This document shows, piece after piece, positions 9,155-16,135 of a stretch of DNA of 64,000 bases. Position 1 is the first letter of the stretch; the number at the start of each line of letters is the position of its first letter. The translations under genes were made by a program, and so were the position numbers. The DNA comes from Blautia glucerasea (GTDB lineage: Bacteria; Bacillota; Clostridia; Lachnospirales; Lachnospiraceae): NCBI RefSeq assembly GCF_020537505.1, contig NZ_JAJBMO010000001.1, forward strand, positions 124,001-188,000, in the 5' to 3' direction. The notes beneath the pieces are model-generated. The model did not search any database, was not told where the DNA came from, and saw nothing but the letters and a program-made list of their open reading frames with translations.

Positions 9155-9210
9155 AACAACAGGCAGCATATAAGATGTTGCTTTCCCGCATCACTACGCT
9201 GCCTGCCGTT
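9155..9210 (-). other. 5' leader stem-loop of the small-protein/CarD unit
   Basis: On the minus strand a continuous 16-bp stem (arms 9210-9195 and 9170-9155) closes a 24-nt loop. Three G-U pairs are possible only on this strand. The stem begins at or within a few bases of the predicted transcription start. It is not followed by a T-run. It may be a stabiliser or a binding site. Confidence 0.6.
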
Positions 9211-9216
9211 ATTTTT

Positions 9217-9245
9217 ATTATAAAACCATTTTGTTCTTATTTCAA
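9217..9245 (-). promoter_or_regulatory. Promoter of small-protein/CarD unit
   Basis: On the minus strand: TTGAAA (9245-9240), 17-bp spacer, TATAAT (9222-9217). This is a near-consensus sigma-A promoter. Confidence 0.8.
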
Positions 9246-9376
9246 AAGCGTTTTTTACTAAAAATGTATCTTCTTTTTTTAGATATTATTACCATACGTT
9301 TACATATACTCAGACTGTTTCATACGTTCCAGATCTTTTCTGGTGTTGTGTCATTATATCTCACTTTCTTCCAGAC

Positions 9377-9412
9377 AGAAAAAAACGCAAGCCATATTTC
9401 TATGACTTACGT
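9377..9412 (-). terminator. Terminator of the polyamine operon
   Basis: On the minus strand ACGTAAGTCATA pairs over 12 bp with TATGGCTTGCGT around a GAAA tetraloop, followed by a T-run. It lies 33 bp after the nspC stop. The rest of 9248-9376 is AT-rich with no gene seen. Confidence 0.88.
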
Positions 9413-9444
9413 CTTTTACAAATTTTACAGGAGACCTACTCTGA

Positions 9445-10659
9445 TTACCTGCGGTGTCCAAGTCTGCCTTTAAAATCCTCATAACCGAAATCAGTCAGAC
9501 GTTCCATGGTTTTATCACCATGCCGCAGCCAGATATCAGGCAGGGGCATTCCATTAAAGGTATTGTTTTTGCAGGTTGTATATATGGCCATATCGCCAAA
9601 CATGAGAAGATCTCCGTATGCCAAAGGCTTTTGGAAGCTGTAATCTCCTATAACATCCCCGGACAGACAGGTTGGTCCTCCAAGACGGACGGTAACGGCA
9701 TTCTCTTCTGGCTCCCCTGCTCCAAGAAGAGGCGGACGGTAAGGCATTTCCAGAACATCCGGCATATGACAGGCAGCACTTCCATCCAAAATTGCAAGCC
9801 GGGTATCACCATTTTGCAGCACGTCCAGCACAGTTGTCAGAAAAAATCCGGCATTTAATGCCCATGCCTCTCCAGGCTCCAGGTAAATATCCACCTTCCA
9901 TTCTTCCTTTGCCGCCTCAATGCACTTTTCAAGCCGTGCAATATCATAACCTGGTCTTGTAATATGATGTCCTCCTCCCAGGTTCAGCCATTTTACCTGA
10001 GAAATCAGATCTCCGAATTTCACCTTCACCGCTGCAAGAGTGGTTTCCAGATCAGAGGAATCCTGCTCGCAAAGGGTGTGAAAGTGAATACCATCTAATA
10101 ATCCGGTCAGATCCGGATGCATTTTCACAGCAGCCTCCCACTGTGCTCTCGTAGTACCCATACGACTGCCCGGGGCACAGGGATCATAAATTTCATGTCC
10201 CTCCTGGGTAGAGCATTCCGGATTGATCCTGAGCCCTACGCTTTTTCCGGCCTGCTTCGCTCTTTTTCCAAAACGGAGAAGCTGGGAGGGTGAGTTAAAC
10301 ACTATATGATCTGCAAAGCAAAGCAGTTCTTCAAATTCATCCTCACGGTATCCGGCACAAAATACATGTACCTCTTTTCCTGGCATCTCCTGGGCGCCAA
10401 GCCTTGCTTCGTACAGTCCACTTGCTTCTGTTCCAGCCAGATAAGGCTCCAGAAGGTGATAGCAGTCATAATTGCTGAAAGCCTTCTGCGCCAGGAGCAT
10501 TTTACATCCTGTTTTTTCGGCGATCTTTCCCATTAATTCTGCATTTTTTATAAGCGCGATTTCGTCAAGAACATAACAAGGCGTCTTGATTTTCCGGAAT
10601 TCCGGCGGAACAACTCCGCCGGATGCTGCAAAGGGTGGTCTTATATCTGTTTTTTCCAT
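9445..10659 (-). CDS. nspC: Carboxynorspermidine/carboxyspermidine decarboxylase
   Basis: A 404-residue PLP enzyme of the fold-III (alanine-racemase-like) decarboxylases, which removes CO2 from carboxyspermidine (or carboxynorspermidine) to give spermidine (norspermidine). The N-terminal segment TPCYVLDEIALIKNAELM is followed by the PLP-lysine region LLAQKAFSNYDCY. Further family segments are GLRINPE, IHFHTLCEQ, LNLGGGHHI, EPGEAW and the C-terminal GPTCLSGDVI with its conserved Cys. The start codon overlaps the stop of the synthase gene upstream by one base (TAATG), indicating translational coupling. It is the last gene of the operon; a strong terminator follows. Confidence 0.93.
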   Translation of the reverse strand: MEKTDIRPPFAASGGVVPPEFRKIKTPCYVLDEIALIKNAELMGKIAEKTGCKMLLAQKAFSNYDCYHLLEPYLAGTEASGLYEARLGAQEMPGKEVHVFCAGYREDEFEELLCFADHIVFNSPSQLLRFGKRAKQAGKSVGLRINPECSTQEGHEIYDPCAPGSRMGTTRAQWEAAVKMHPDLTGLLDGIHFHTLCEQDSSDLETTLAAVKVKFGDLISQVKWLNLGGGHHITRPGYDIARLEKCIEAAKEEWKVDIYLEPGEAWALNAGFFLTTVLDVLQNGDTRLAILDGSAACHMPDVLEMPYRPPLLGAGEPEENAVTVRLGGPTCLSGDVIGDYSFQKPLAYGDLLMFGDMAIYTTCKNNTFNGMPLPDIWLRHGDKTMERLTDFGYEDFKGRLGHRR

Positions 10660-11918
10660 TAATCAACCAGCTCCGGATTATGATTTTCACTGCGTGGAAG
10701 TCCGTATTTGTCAAGTGCTTCCAGGAACGGATCCGGGTCAAATTCTTCTACTGTATACACTCCTGGACGAATCCATTTTCCGGTAAGCATCATTAATGCC
10801 CCACACATAGCCGGAACGCCTGTCGTGTAGCTGATTGCCTGGCTTCCAACCTCCTTATAGCATTCCTGATGGTCACAAATATTATAAATATAGTAGGTTT
10901 TCTCCTGTCCATCCTTTACTCCGGTGAAAATACAGCCAATATTGGTTTTACCTTTGGTACGGGGACCAAGGCTTGCCGGATCCGGAAGAAGAGCCTTCAA
11001 AAACTGGATGGGAACAATTTCCTGTCCGTTATAGTTGATCGGGGTAGTGGAAAGCATTCCCACATCCTCCAGGCAGCGCATGTGATCCAGATAGCTCTGT
11101 CCAAAGGTCATAAAGAAACGAATTCTCTTTACTCCCGGAATTGTCTGGGCAAGGGACTCAATTTCCTCGTGATGGAGAAGATACATGTCCTTATCGCCAA
11201 CCTGGTCAAAATCATATTCCCGCTTAATGGCCATCGGAGGAATTTCCACCCAATGTCCATTCTCCCAGTAGCTTCCAGGAGCGCTTACCTCACGAAGGTT
11301 GATCTCCGGGTTAAAGTTGGTTGCAAATGCATATCCATGGTCTCCTCCGTTGCAGTCCAGAATATCAATGGTATCAATCTGGTCGAACTCATGCTTCAAT
11401 GCATATGCACAGTATGCCTGTGTAACGCCCGGGTCAAAGCCGCAGCCAAGAAGTGCAGTAAGTCCTGCCTCTTCAAATTTCTTCCGGTATGCCCACTGCC
11501 AGGAATAATCAAAATATGCGGAAAATCCAGCTTCCTTACAGCGTTTTTCGTAAATAGCCCGCCATTCCGGATCATCGGTATCTTCGGGCTCATAATTTGC
11601 CGTATCCATATAGTTTACGCCACATGCCAGACAGGCATCCATAATTGTCAGATCCTGGTATGGAAGTGCAATGTTCATTACCAGATCCGGTTTGTAACTA
11701 TTGATCAGCTGGATCAGCTGGTTTACATCATCTGCATCTACCTTTGCCGTGGTAACAACTGTTTTTGTTTTTCCCTCCAGCTTCCGGGCAAGGGCATCAC
11801 ATTTTTCTTTTGTCCTGCTTGCAATACACAGTTCTGTAAATACCTCATCTGCCTGACAGCATTTCTGAATTGCTACACTGGCTACTCCGCCGCAGCCGAT
11901 TACAAGTACTCTGCTCAT
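10659..11918 (-). CDS. Carboxyspermidine synthase (saccharopine dehydrogenase family)
   Basis: A 419-residue NAD(P)H-dependent enzyme that joins putrescine (or diaminopropane) with aspartate semialdehyde to form carboxyspermidine. The Rossmann motif VLVIGCGGVASVAIQKC is at the extreme N-terminus, and saccharopine-dehydrogenase family segments follow (DLVMNIALPYQDLTIMDAC, ANYEPED). The end of the protein has IRPGVYTVEEFDPDPFLEAL. The adjacent, translationally coupled nspC makes a CASDH role much more likely than lysine metabolism; many databases label this gene lys1. The start is ATG 11918, 28 bp after the speB stop. Confidence 0.9.
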   Translation of the reverse strand: MSRVLVIGCGGVASVAIQKCCQADEVFTELCIASRTKEKCDALARKLEGKTKTVVTTAKVDADDVNQLIQLINSYKPDLVMNIALPYQDLTIMDACLACGVNYMDTANYEPEDTDDPEWRAIYEKRCKEAGFSAYFDYSWQWAYRKKFEEAGLTALLGCGFDPGVTQAYCAYALKHEFDQIDTIDILDCNGGDHGYAFATNFNPEINLREVSAPGSYWENGHWVEIPPMAIKREYDFDQVGDKDMYLLHHEEIESLAQTIPGVKRIRFFMTFGQSYLDHMRCLEDVGMLSTTPINYNGQEIVPIQFLKALLPDPASLGPRTKGKTNIGCIFTGVKDGQEKTYYIYNICDHQECYKEVGSQAISYTTGVPAMCGALMMLTGKWIRPGVYTVEEFDPDPFLEALDKYGLPRSENHNPELVD

Positions 11919-11946
11919 GTTTTTTATCTCCTTTTTTTATATTTCA

Positions 11947-12819
11947 CTATCGCAGCTGTTTTTGTTTCGCCACTGCCAGCAGCAGTTCCCTGACCACCTT
12001 GCATGCTGTGGCTGTGGAAACACCGCTTGGATCCAGCATTGGTGCCAGCTCATTGACATCTGCTCCCACAATATTTAATTCTGATACCTTCCGGATAGCC
12101 GCAAGAAGCTCAAGGAAGCTTACGCCTCCCGCCTCCGGTGTACCGGTTCCCGGAAATACAGATGGATCCAGGCAATCCAGATCAATGGTAAAATATACCG
12201 GAACCTGCTCCCTGTCCAACTCCTGTATGGTCTCTTCCAAGCCTTCAAAGGTAAAGGGATGAAAATCTGTATGTTCCTTTGCAAACCGGAATTCTTCTCT
12301 TTCCCCACTTCGGATGCAAAACTGATGAATCCGTCCATCTCCCAGAATATCATGGCATCTGCGAATGACACACGCATGGCTTAAGTGGGCACCAAGATAA
12401 TCATCCCTCAAATCTGCGTGGGCATCAAAATGAATAATATGAAGCCCTGGATACTTTCTGGCTGCGGCTCTTACAGCCGCCAGCGTCACCAGATGCTCGC
12501 CGCCTAAAAGCAAGGGTATCTTTCCTGCTTCCAGAATTTCCCAGGCACGATTCTGGATATCCGCAAGTGCCATTTCACTGCTGCCGAAGCAAAGCTCCAG
12601 ATCTCCACTGTCAAATACCTGAATATCTGTAAGGTCGCGGTCCTGATAAGGGCTGTAGGTTTCCAGTCCAAAGCTTTCATGACGAATGGCAGAAGGGCCG
12701 AACCTGGCTCCAGGTCGAAAGCTTGTGGTAGAATCAAAGGGCGCTCCGTAAAGAACAATCCCTGCTTCCTCAAAGCTGCTGTCACAGCCGATAAAATTCT
12801 CAATATTTGGTAAAATCAT
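11947..12819 (-). CDS. speB: Agmatinase
   Basis: A 290-residue ureohydrolase that cleaves agmatine to putrescine and urea. The binuclear Mn2+ motifs are visible: GGEHLVTL, then HFDAHADLRDDY, then TIDLDCLDPSVFPGTGTPEAGG read in two parts. The length is typical. It starts three bases after the speE stop, within the same operon. SpeA upstream supplies agmatine from arginine and the CASDH/NspC pair downstream consumes putrescine, which supports agmatinase over arginase or formiminoglutamase. Confidence 0.94.
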   Translation of the reverse strand: MILPNIENFIGCDSSFEEAGIVLYGAPFDSTTSFRPGARFGPSAIRHESFGLETYSPYQDRDLTDIQVFDSGDLELCFGSSEMALADIQNRAWEILEAGKIPLLLGGEHLVTLAAVRAAARKYPGLHIIHFDAHADLRDDYLGAHLSHACVIRRCHDILGDGRIHQFCIRSGEREEFRFAKEHTDFHPFTFEGLEETIQELDREQVPVYFTIDLDCLDPSVFPGTGTPEAGGVSFLELLAAIRKVSELNIVGADVNELAPMLDPSGVSTATACKVVRELLLAVAKQKQLR

Positions 12820-12822
12820 AAA

Positions 12823-13677
12823 TCAGTCCTCCACCTCCTGAAGCATTTCCTCCAGAAAAGCCGGAAGATAAAACGCACCTCTGTGAAGCCTTGTGGTATA
12901 GTAACGGGTGCGAAGATTCAGGGCGTTCCATGCCTCCGGATCCAGATCATCCACCGGATGGTACTTTTTGCTTGCAAAACCAAACAGCCAGTAGCCGGCA
13001 GCAAAGGTAGGAATATGTGCCTGGTAAACACGACTGATCTGAAACGTACTGGCAATTCTTTTGTGACTGCGCTGCATGGCGTGGGCATCCTCAGAATAAA
13101 AAGGACTTCCCTGCTGATTGACCATGATACCATCCTCTTTCAGCGCATTATAACAGTTTCCATAAAATTCACGGGTAAACAAGCCTTCTGAAGGACCAAA
13201 AGGATCGGAAGAGTCCACGATAATAAGGTCATATTTATTTTCACAGCGCCGGATAAATTTCAACGCATTTTCATAATGAAGATGCACTCTCCTGTCATCC
13301 AGCCTGCAGGCATTTCCCGGAAGATAGGCACGGCAGGCTTCCACTACCATGGGATCCATCTCTACCAGATCAATATGACGGACACGGTCATATCTGGTCA
13401 GTTCACGTACAACTCCGCCGTCTCCTGCCCCGATTACAAGAATATCCCTGGCTTCTTTATGGACAGCCATAGGTACATGGGTAATCATTTCGTCATAAAT
13501 AAATTCGTCACGTTCCGTGAGCATTACATTTCCGTCCAGTGTAAGAACCCTGCCAAATTCAGGTGTCTCAAAAATATCAATTCTCTGATAGTCGCTCTGC
13601 TTTGAGTAGAGCTGACGGTTTACCCGGATGCTATGCTTCACATCCGGTGTATGAAATTCTGAAAACCACATTTCCAT
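12823..13677 (-). CDS. speE: Polyamine aminopropyltransferase (spermidine synthase)
   Basis: A 284-residue methyltransferase-fold aminopropyltransferase. It carries the decarboxy-SAM/substrate motifs VIGAGDGGVVREL, DLVEMDPMVVE and IVDSSDPFGPSEGLFTREFY. The N-terminal beta region TPDVKHSIRVNRQLYSKQSDY is typical of the family. The start ATG 13677 has GGAGG about eight bases upstream. The enzyme needs decarboxylated SAM, which requires SpeD (AdoMet decarboxylase), and no speD is present in the window. Its presence in the same operon as the alternative CASDH/NspC route is a redundancy worth testing: either speD is elsewhere or SpeE has another donor or role. Confidence 0.92.
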   Translation of the reverse strand: MEMWFSEFHTPDVKHSIRVNRQLYSKQSDYQRIDIFETPEFGRVLTLDGNVMLTERDEFIYDEMITHVPMAVHKEARDILVIGAGDGGVVRELTRYDRVRHIDLVEMDPMVVEACRAYLPGNACRLDDRRVHLHYENALKFIRRCENKYDLIIVDSSDPFGPSEGLFTREFYGNCYNALKEDGIMVNQQGSPFYSEDAHAMQRSHKRIASTFQISRVYQAHIPTFAAGYWLFGFASKKYHPVDDLDPEAWNALNLRTRYYTTRLHRGAFYLPAFLEEMLQEVED

Positions 13678-13695
13678 TTTCTTTACCTCCCTGCC

Positions 13696-13744
13696 AGAGT
13701 GTGTTTTAAAATTATTCCCGCAAGATGTGTGTCACAATTTGCAG
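13696..13744. repeat. Left-end fragment of palindromic repeat family 2
   Basis: AGAGTGTGTTTTAAAA followed by GCAAGATGTGTGTCACAATTTG matches the left half of the complete 164-bp element at 17688-17851. It sits in the speA-speE intergenic spacer. The right half is absent here but a right-end fragment lies beyond speA at 15814-15846. Confidence 0.7.
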
Positions 13745-13754
13745 ACAGCCTTTT

Positions 13755-15221
13755 TTAGACATGCTCCAGCACATTTAACCGTAATATATCCGGATCTTCC
13801 GGACCTGTCATGTTACATCCTTTTGCCTTGGCATATTCAATGTAATCCAGGATTTCCGGAGTGATCCGCTCCCCTGGAGCAAGAATTGGGATTCCCGGGG
13901 GATAACACATTACAAATTCACTGCATACCTTTCCTTCCGTTTCCCTGAGTGGAAGGCTGCATTTTTCTGCATAAAAGGCTTCCTGAGGGCTTGTTACTAC
14001 CTGGGGATCAATATATTCCTGATCCAGCAATCCTGATTTATCCTTCTGGAAACGCCTGCGGATTTCCGCAAGGGCACTTACCAGCCTCTCTACTTCCTGG
14101 GCACGGTCTCCAATTGACAGATAAGCCAGAATGTTTCCAATATCACCAAATTCGATCTGAATATCATATTCATCTCTCAGAATGTCGTAAACCTCAATTC
14201 CTGCAAGTCCGATATCCAGGGTATGTACACTTAATTTCGTAATGTCAAAATCAAAAACCGAATCTCCATTCACCAATTCTTTTCCAAATGCGTAATAGCC
14301 ACCAATGGCGTTAATCTCTTCCCTTGCGTATTCTGCCATATCTGCTACCTGATGGAAAATCTGACGTCCGCGCTGTGCAAGATTCCGACGGGAAATATCA
14401 AGACTTGACATCAGAAGATAGCTTCCTGAGGTAGTCTGGGTCAGATTGATAATCTGACGGACATAACCTGCATGGACGCCAGGTCCAGTCAGAAGAAGAC
14501 TGGACTGGGTCAGGCTTCCGCCGCTTTTATGCATGGATACAGATGCCATATCTGCGCCAGCTGCCATTGCCGAAACCGGCAGTCCTCCTCCAAAATAAAA
14601 ATGAGTCCCATGGGCTTCATCTGCCAGACACAGCATTCCTGCTTCATGAGCCATCCGCACAATTGCACGAAGGTCACTGCAAATTCCATAATAGGTTGGA
14701 TTGTTTACCAGCACAGCCACTGCATTGGGATGCTCCTTAATTGCCTTTGCCACCTGTTCACGGCGCATTCCAAGAGAGATTCCAAGTCTCTGATCTACTT
14801 CCGGATTCACATAAACCGGAATTGCTCCGCACAGAACCAGCGCATTCAGCACACTTCTGTGGACATTGCGGGGAAGAATGATCTCGTCTCCCCTCTTGCA
14901 GGCAGTTAACACCATGGTCTGTACGGAGCTTGTAGTTCCGCCAACCATGAGAAAGGCGTGCGCTGCTCCAAAGGCATCTGCTGCCAGTTCTTCTGCCTCC
15001 CGGATCACAGATACAGGATGACAGAGATTATCAAGAGGCTTCATGCTGTTTACATCCACGCCTACACATTTCTGCCCCAGAAACTCAGTAAGCTCCGGAT
15101 TTCCTCTTCCTCTTTTATGTCCTGGCACATCGAAGGGTACCACTCTCATGCGCCGGAAATTTTCCAGAGCCTCGTGAATTGGTGCACGATTCTGGTTCAG
15201 TTTAAAACGAGTTCTGTTCAT
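13755..15221 (-). CDS. speA: Arginine decarboxylase (Orn/Lys/Arg decarboxylase family)
   Basis: A 488-residue fold-I PLP decarboxylase converting arginine to agmatine. The family segments FDVPGHKRGRGN, VGGTTSSVQTMVL, the PLP-lysine motif SVSMHKSGGSLTQSS and the C-terminal YPPGIPILAPGE are all present. The chosen start is ATG 15221, with GGAG seven bases upstream. The open frame continues upstream to 15389 but that part reads through repeat copy B and is not coding. The agmatinase gene downstream supports arginine rather than lysine or ornithine as substrate. It is the first gene of the polyamine operon; transcription may start near or beyond the repeat. No dedicated promoter is obvious in 15222-15256. 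Confidence 0.93.
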   Translation of the reverse strand: MNRTRFKLNQNRAPIHEALENFRRMRVVPFDVPGHKRGRGNPELTEFLGQKCVGVDVNSMKPLDNLCHPVSVIREAEELAADAFGAAHAFLMVGGTTSSVQTMVLTACKRGDEIILPRNVHRSVLNALVLCGAIPVYVNPEVDQRLGISLGMRREQVAKAIKEHPNAVAVLVNNPTYYGICSDLRAIVRMAHEAGMLCLADEAHGTHFYFGGGLPVSAMAAGADMASVSMHKSGGSLTQSSLLLTGPGVHAGYVRQIINLTQTTSGSYLLMSSLDISRRNLAQRGRQIFHQVADMAEYAREEINAIGGYYAFGKELVNGDSVFDFDITKLSVHTLDIGLAGIEVYDILRDEYDIQIEFGDIGNILAYLSIGDRAQEVERLVSALAEIRRRFQKDKSGLLDQEYIDPQVVTSPQEAFYAEKCSLPLRETEGKVCSEFVMCYPPGIPILAPGERITPEILDYIEYAKAKGCNMTGPEDPDILRLNVLEHV

Positions 15222-15256
15222 TGCGTCTCCATTTCCAGTTCCTTTGTCTGTATAAA

Positions 15257-15388
15257 AAATCCTGTTTGCAGGATTCTCCGCCTGCAAAGGGGCGTCTCCA
15301 GCGCCATCTGCTCTTCCGCTGCAGGGGAATCCTACCCGGCAGAGCTTTTTACATAATAGGAAATTCCAACGGGATTTTCTATTACACA
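15257..15388. repeat. Dispersed structured repeat, family 1, copy B
   Basis: The second copy of the element at 2919-3045, same orientation and block order, with diverged spacers. The opening hairpin is ATCCTG-TTTG-CAGGAT and the end holds AATAGGAAATTCC with TTCTATTAC. On the minus strand it begins exactly where the T-tract of the ncRNA terminator ends, mirroring copy A. It occupies the 5' region of speA. Confidence 0.75.
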
Positions 15389-15425
15389 AAAAAAGCAGGC
15401 TGCCTCAAAACCGCAAACCTGCTTG
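15389..15425 (-). terminator. Terminator of the 15.4-15.8 kb ncRNA
   Basis: On the minus strand AAGCAGG (15425-15419) pairs with CCTGCTT (15400-15394) followed by seven T (15395-15389). It also lies upstream of speA, so read-through would feed that operon. Confidence 0.7.
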
Positions 15426-15756
15426 GATCATTCTTCCCGATTCTATCTCCATTGACTTATAATAAATACAGGAATCCTTGTATTTACATAAAATAGAAAT
15501 CCAGATGATATATGTCAGAGTCTATATAGCAATCATACTTTTACTACTCTTATTGACCGTTTCACAAGTCTGCGCATCAGGCGCATAGTGGTTATCAAAG
15601 GAACCAACTTATAAAATTTGAGCTTCTAACTCAATCAATAAGGCAACCAAAGTTACCATCAGCGGCAGTGGACCCGGCTGTCCGTATGGCCTTAACCCCA
15701 AATGGAGTGATCCAAAATAATTGCTTTGAAAAGACTCTTTCTTTGTCTTTCAAAAT
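15389..15756 (-). ncRNA. Structured non-coding RNA, family unassigned
   Basis: A transcription unit of about 370 nt with no plausible ORF, bounded by a TTGACA-17-TATGCT promoter and an intrinsic terminator. Minus-strand helices visible: GGAC/GTCC (15683-15670); GGUAAC-UUUG-GUUGCC (15657-15642) with a U-G pair valid only on this strand; CUUAU/AUAAG enclosing UUGAG/CUCAA (15642-15608); UGCGC-CUGAU-GCGCA (15585-15571). It also contains the GC-rich core GGGGTTAAGGCC. tmRNA, RNase P and SRP hallmarks are absent. A known large Clostridial ncRNA family (for example the raiA motif) is possible but I cannot confirm it. The exact 5' end is inferred from the promoter. Confidence 0.6.
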
Positions 15757-15763
15757 CTTCATA

Positions 15764-15792
15764 AGCATAGCACATATGAAAATGCATGTCAA
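15764..15792 (-). promoter_or_regulatory. Strong promoter of the ncRNA
   Basis: On the minus strand: TTGACA (15792-15787), exactly 17 bp, TATGCT (15769-15764). The predicted start is near 15756. Just inside the transcript lies an imperfect inverted repeat TTTGAAAGAC/GTCTTTTCAAA. Confidence 0.75.
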
Positions 15793-15813
15793 CTGTTTCA
15801 TTTTATGATGTCA

Positions 15814-15846
15814 GCAGATTGCGGAAATGATTTTCCAAACACGCTC
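15814..15846. repeat. Right-end fragment of palindromic repeat family 2
   Basis: GCAGATTGCGGAAATGATTT and CCAAACACGCTC match the right end of the complete element at 17688-17851. Together with the left-end fragment at 13696 it brackets speA and the ncRNA. Confidence 0.65.
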
Positions 15847-15913
15847 CTGTACTGCAATGAAGTAAAGGCAAATATTTTTCTTGTCAAAACAAAATATTTT
15901 TCTAATATTTTCA

Positions 15914-15942
15914 TTGAAATTTATGATCGTATATGATATTCT
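15914..15942 (+). promoter_or_regulatory. Candidate promoter upstream of the glycine riboswitch
   Basis: TTGAAA (15914-15919), 17 bp, TATTCT (15937-15942). Transcription would start near 15949 and meet the hairpin at 15966-15998 before the aptamer. Confidence 0.5.
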
Positions 15943-15965
15943 GTGTGTTAGTGTGTTTCTGCACA

Positions 15966-15998
15966 GTACGAATGACCGTCATGCTCGTACATTTTTTT
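15966..15998 (+). terminator. Terminator-like hairpin upstream of the glycine aptamer
   Basis: GTACGA pairs with TCGTAC (15985-15990), with an inner ATGAC/GTCAT extension, followed by seven T (15992-15998). By structure it is a good intrinsic terminator, yet it lies between a candidate promoter and the riboswitch. Confidence 0.6.
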
Positions 15999-16029
15999 AT
16001 AAAGAATGTATAGGCAACCGTTTTTTCGT

Positions 16030-16132
16030 AACTCAGGAGAGTCTCTTCAAAAAAATTTATGGAAGAGCGCCGAAGGTGTACGCAGCATTTGTAATGCTGT
16101 TAATCTCTCAGGCAAAAGGATGGAGGAAAGAG
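16030..16132 (+). promoter_or_regulatory. Glycine riboswitch, single aptamer
   Basis: The glycine aptamer signature is present: CAGGAGAG (from 16034), GAGCGCCGAAGG (16065-16076), a variable hairpin GCAGCATT/AATGCTG, then CTCTCAGGCAAAAGGA (16105-16120). Only one aptamer is visible. The SD of the symporter gene (GGAGG 16122-16126) directly abuts the aptamer 3' end and no terminator follows, so ligand-dependent control of translation is plausible. Confidence 0.92.
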
Positions 16133-16135
16133 AAC

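Noticed and set aside
15222..15389. N-terminal extension of the arginine decarboxylase frame
   Set aside because: It reads through repeat copy B, has no SD at its start and does not resemble the family; ATG 15221 has a good SD.
15406..15453. 15-residue leader peptide before speA on the minus strand
   Set aside because: It ends at the ncRNA terminator but its ATG has no SD and nothing indicates regulation by arginine or polyamine codons.
15389..15756. tmRNA, RNase P RNA or SRP RNA
   Set aside because: None of the hallmarks (tRNA-like ends and tag ORF; GAGGAAAGUCC core; GGAAGGAAGCAGC-type loop) were found.
15881..16135. N-terminal extension of the symporter frame
   Set aside because: It covers a terminator hairpin and the glycine aptamer; the family N-terminus starts at 16136.
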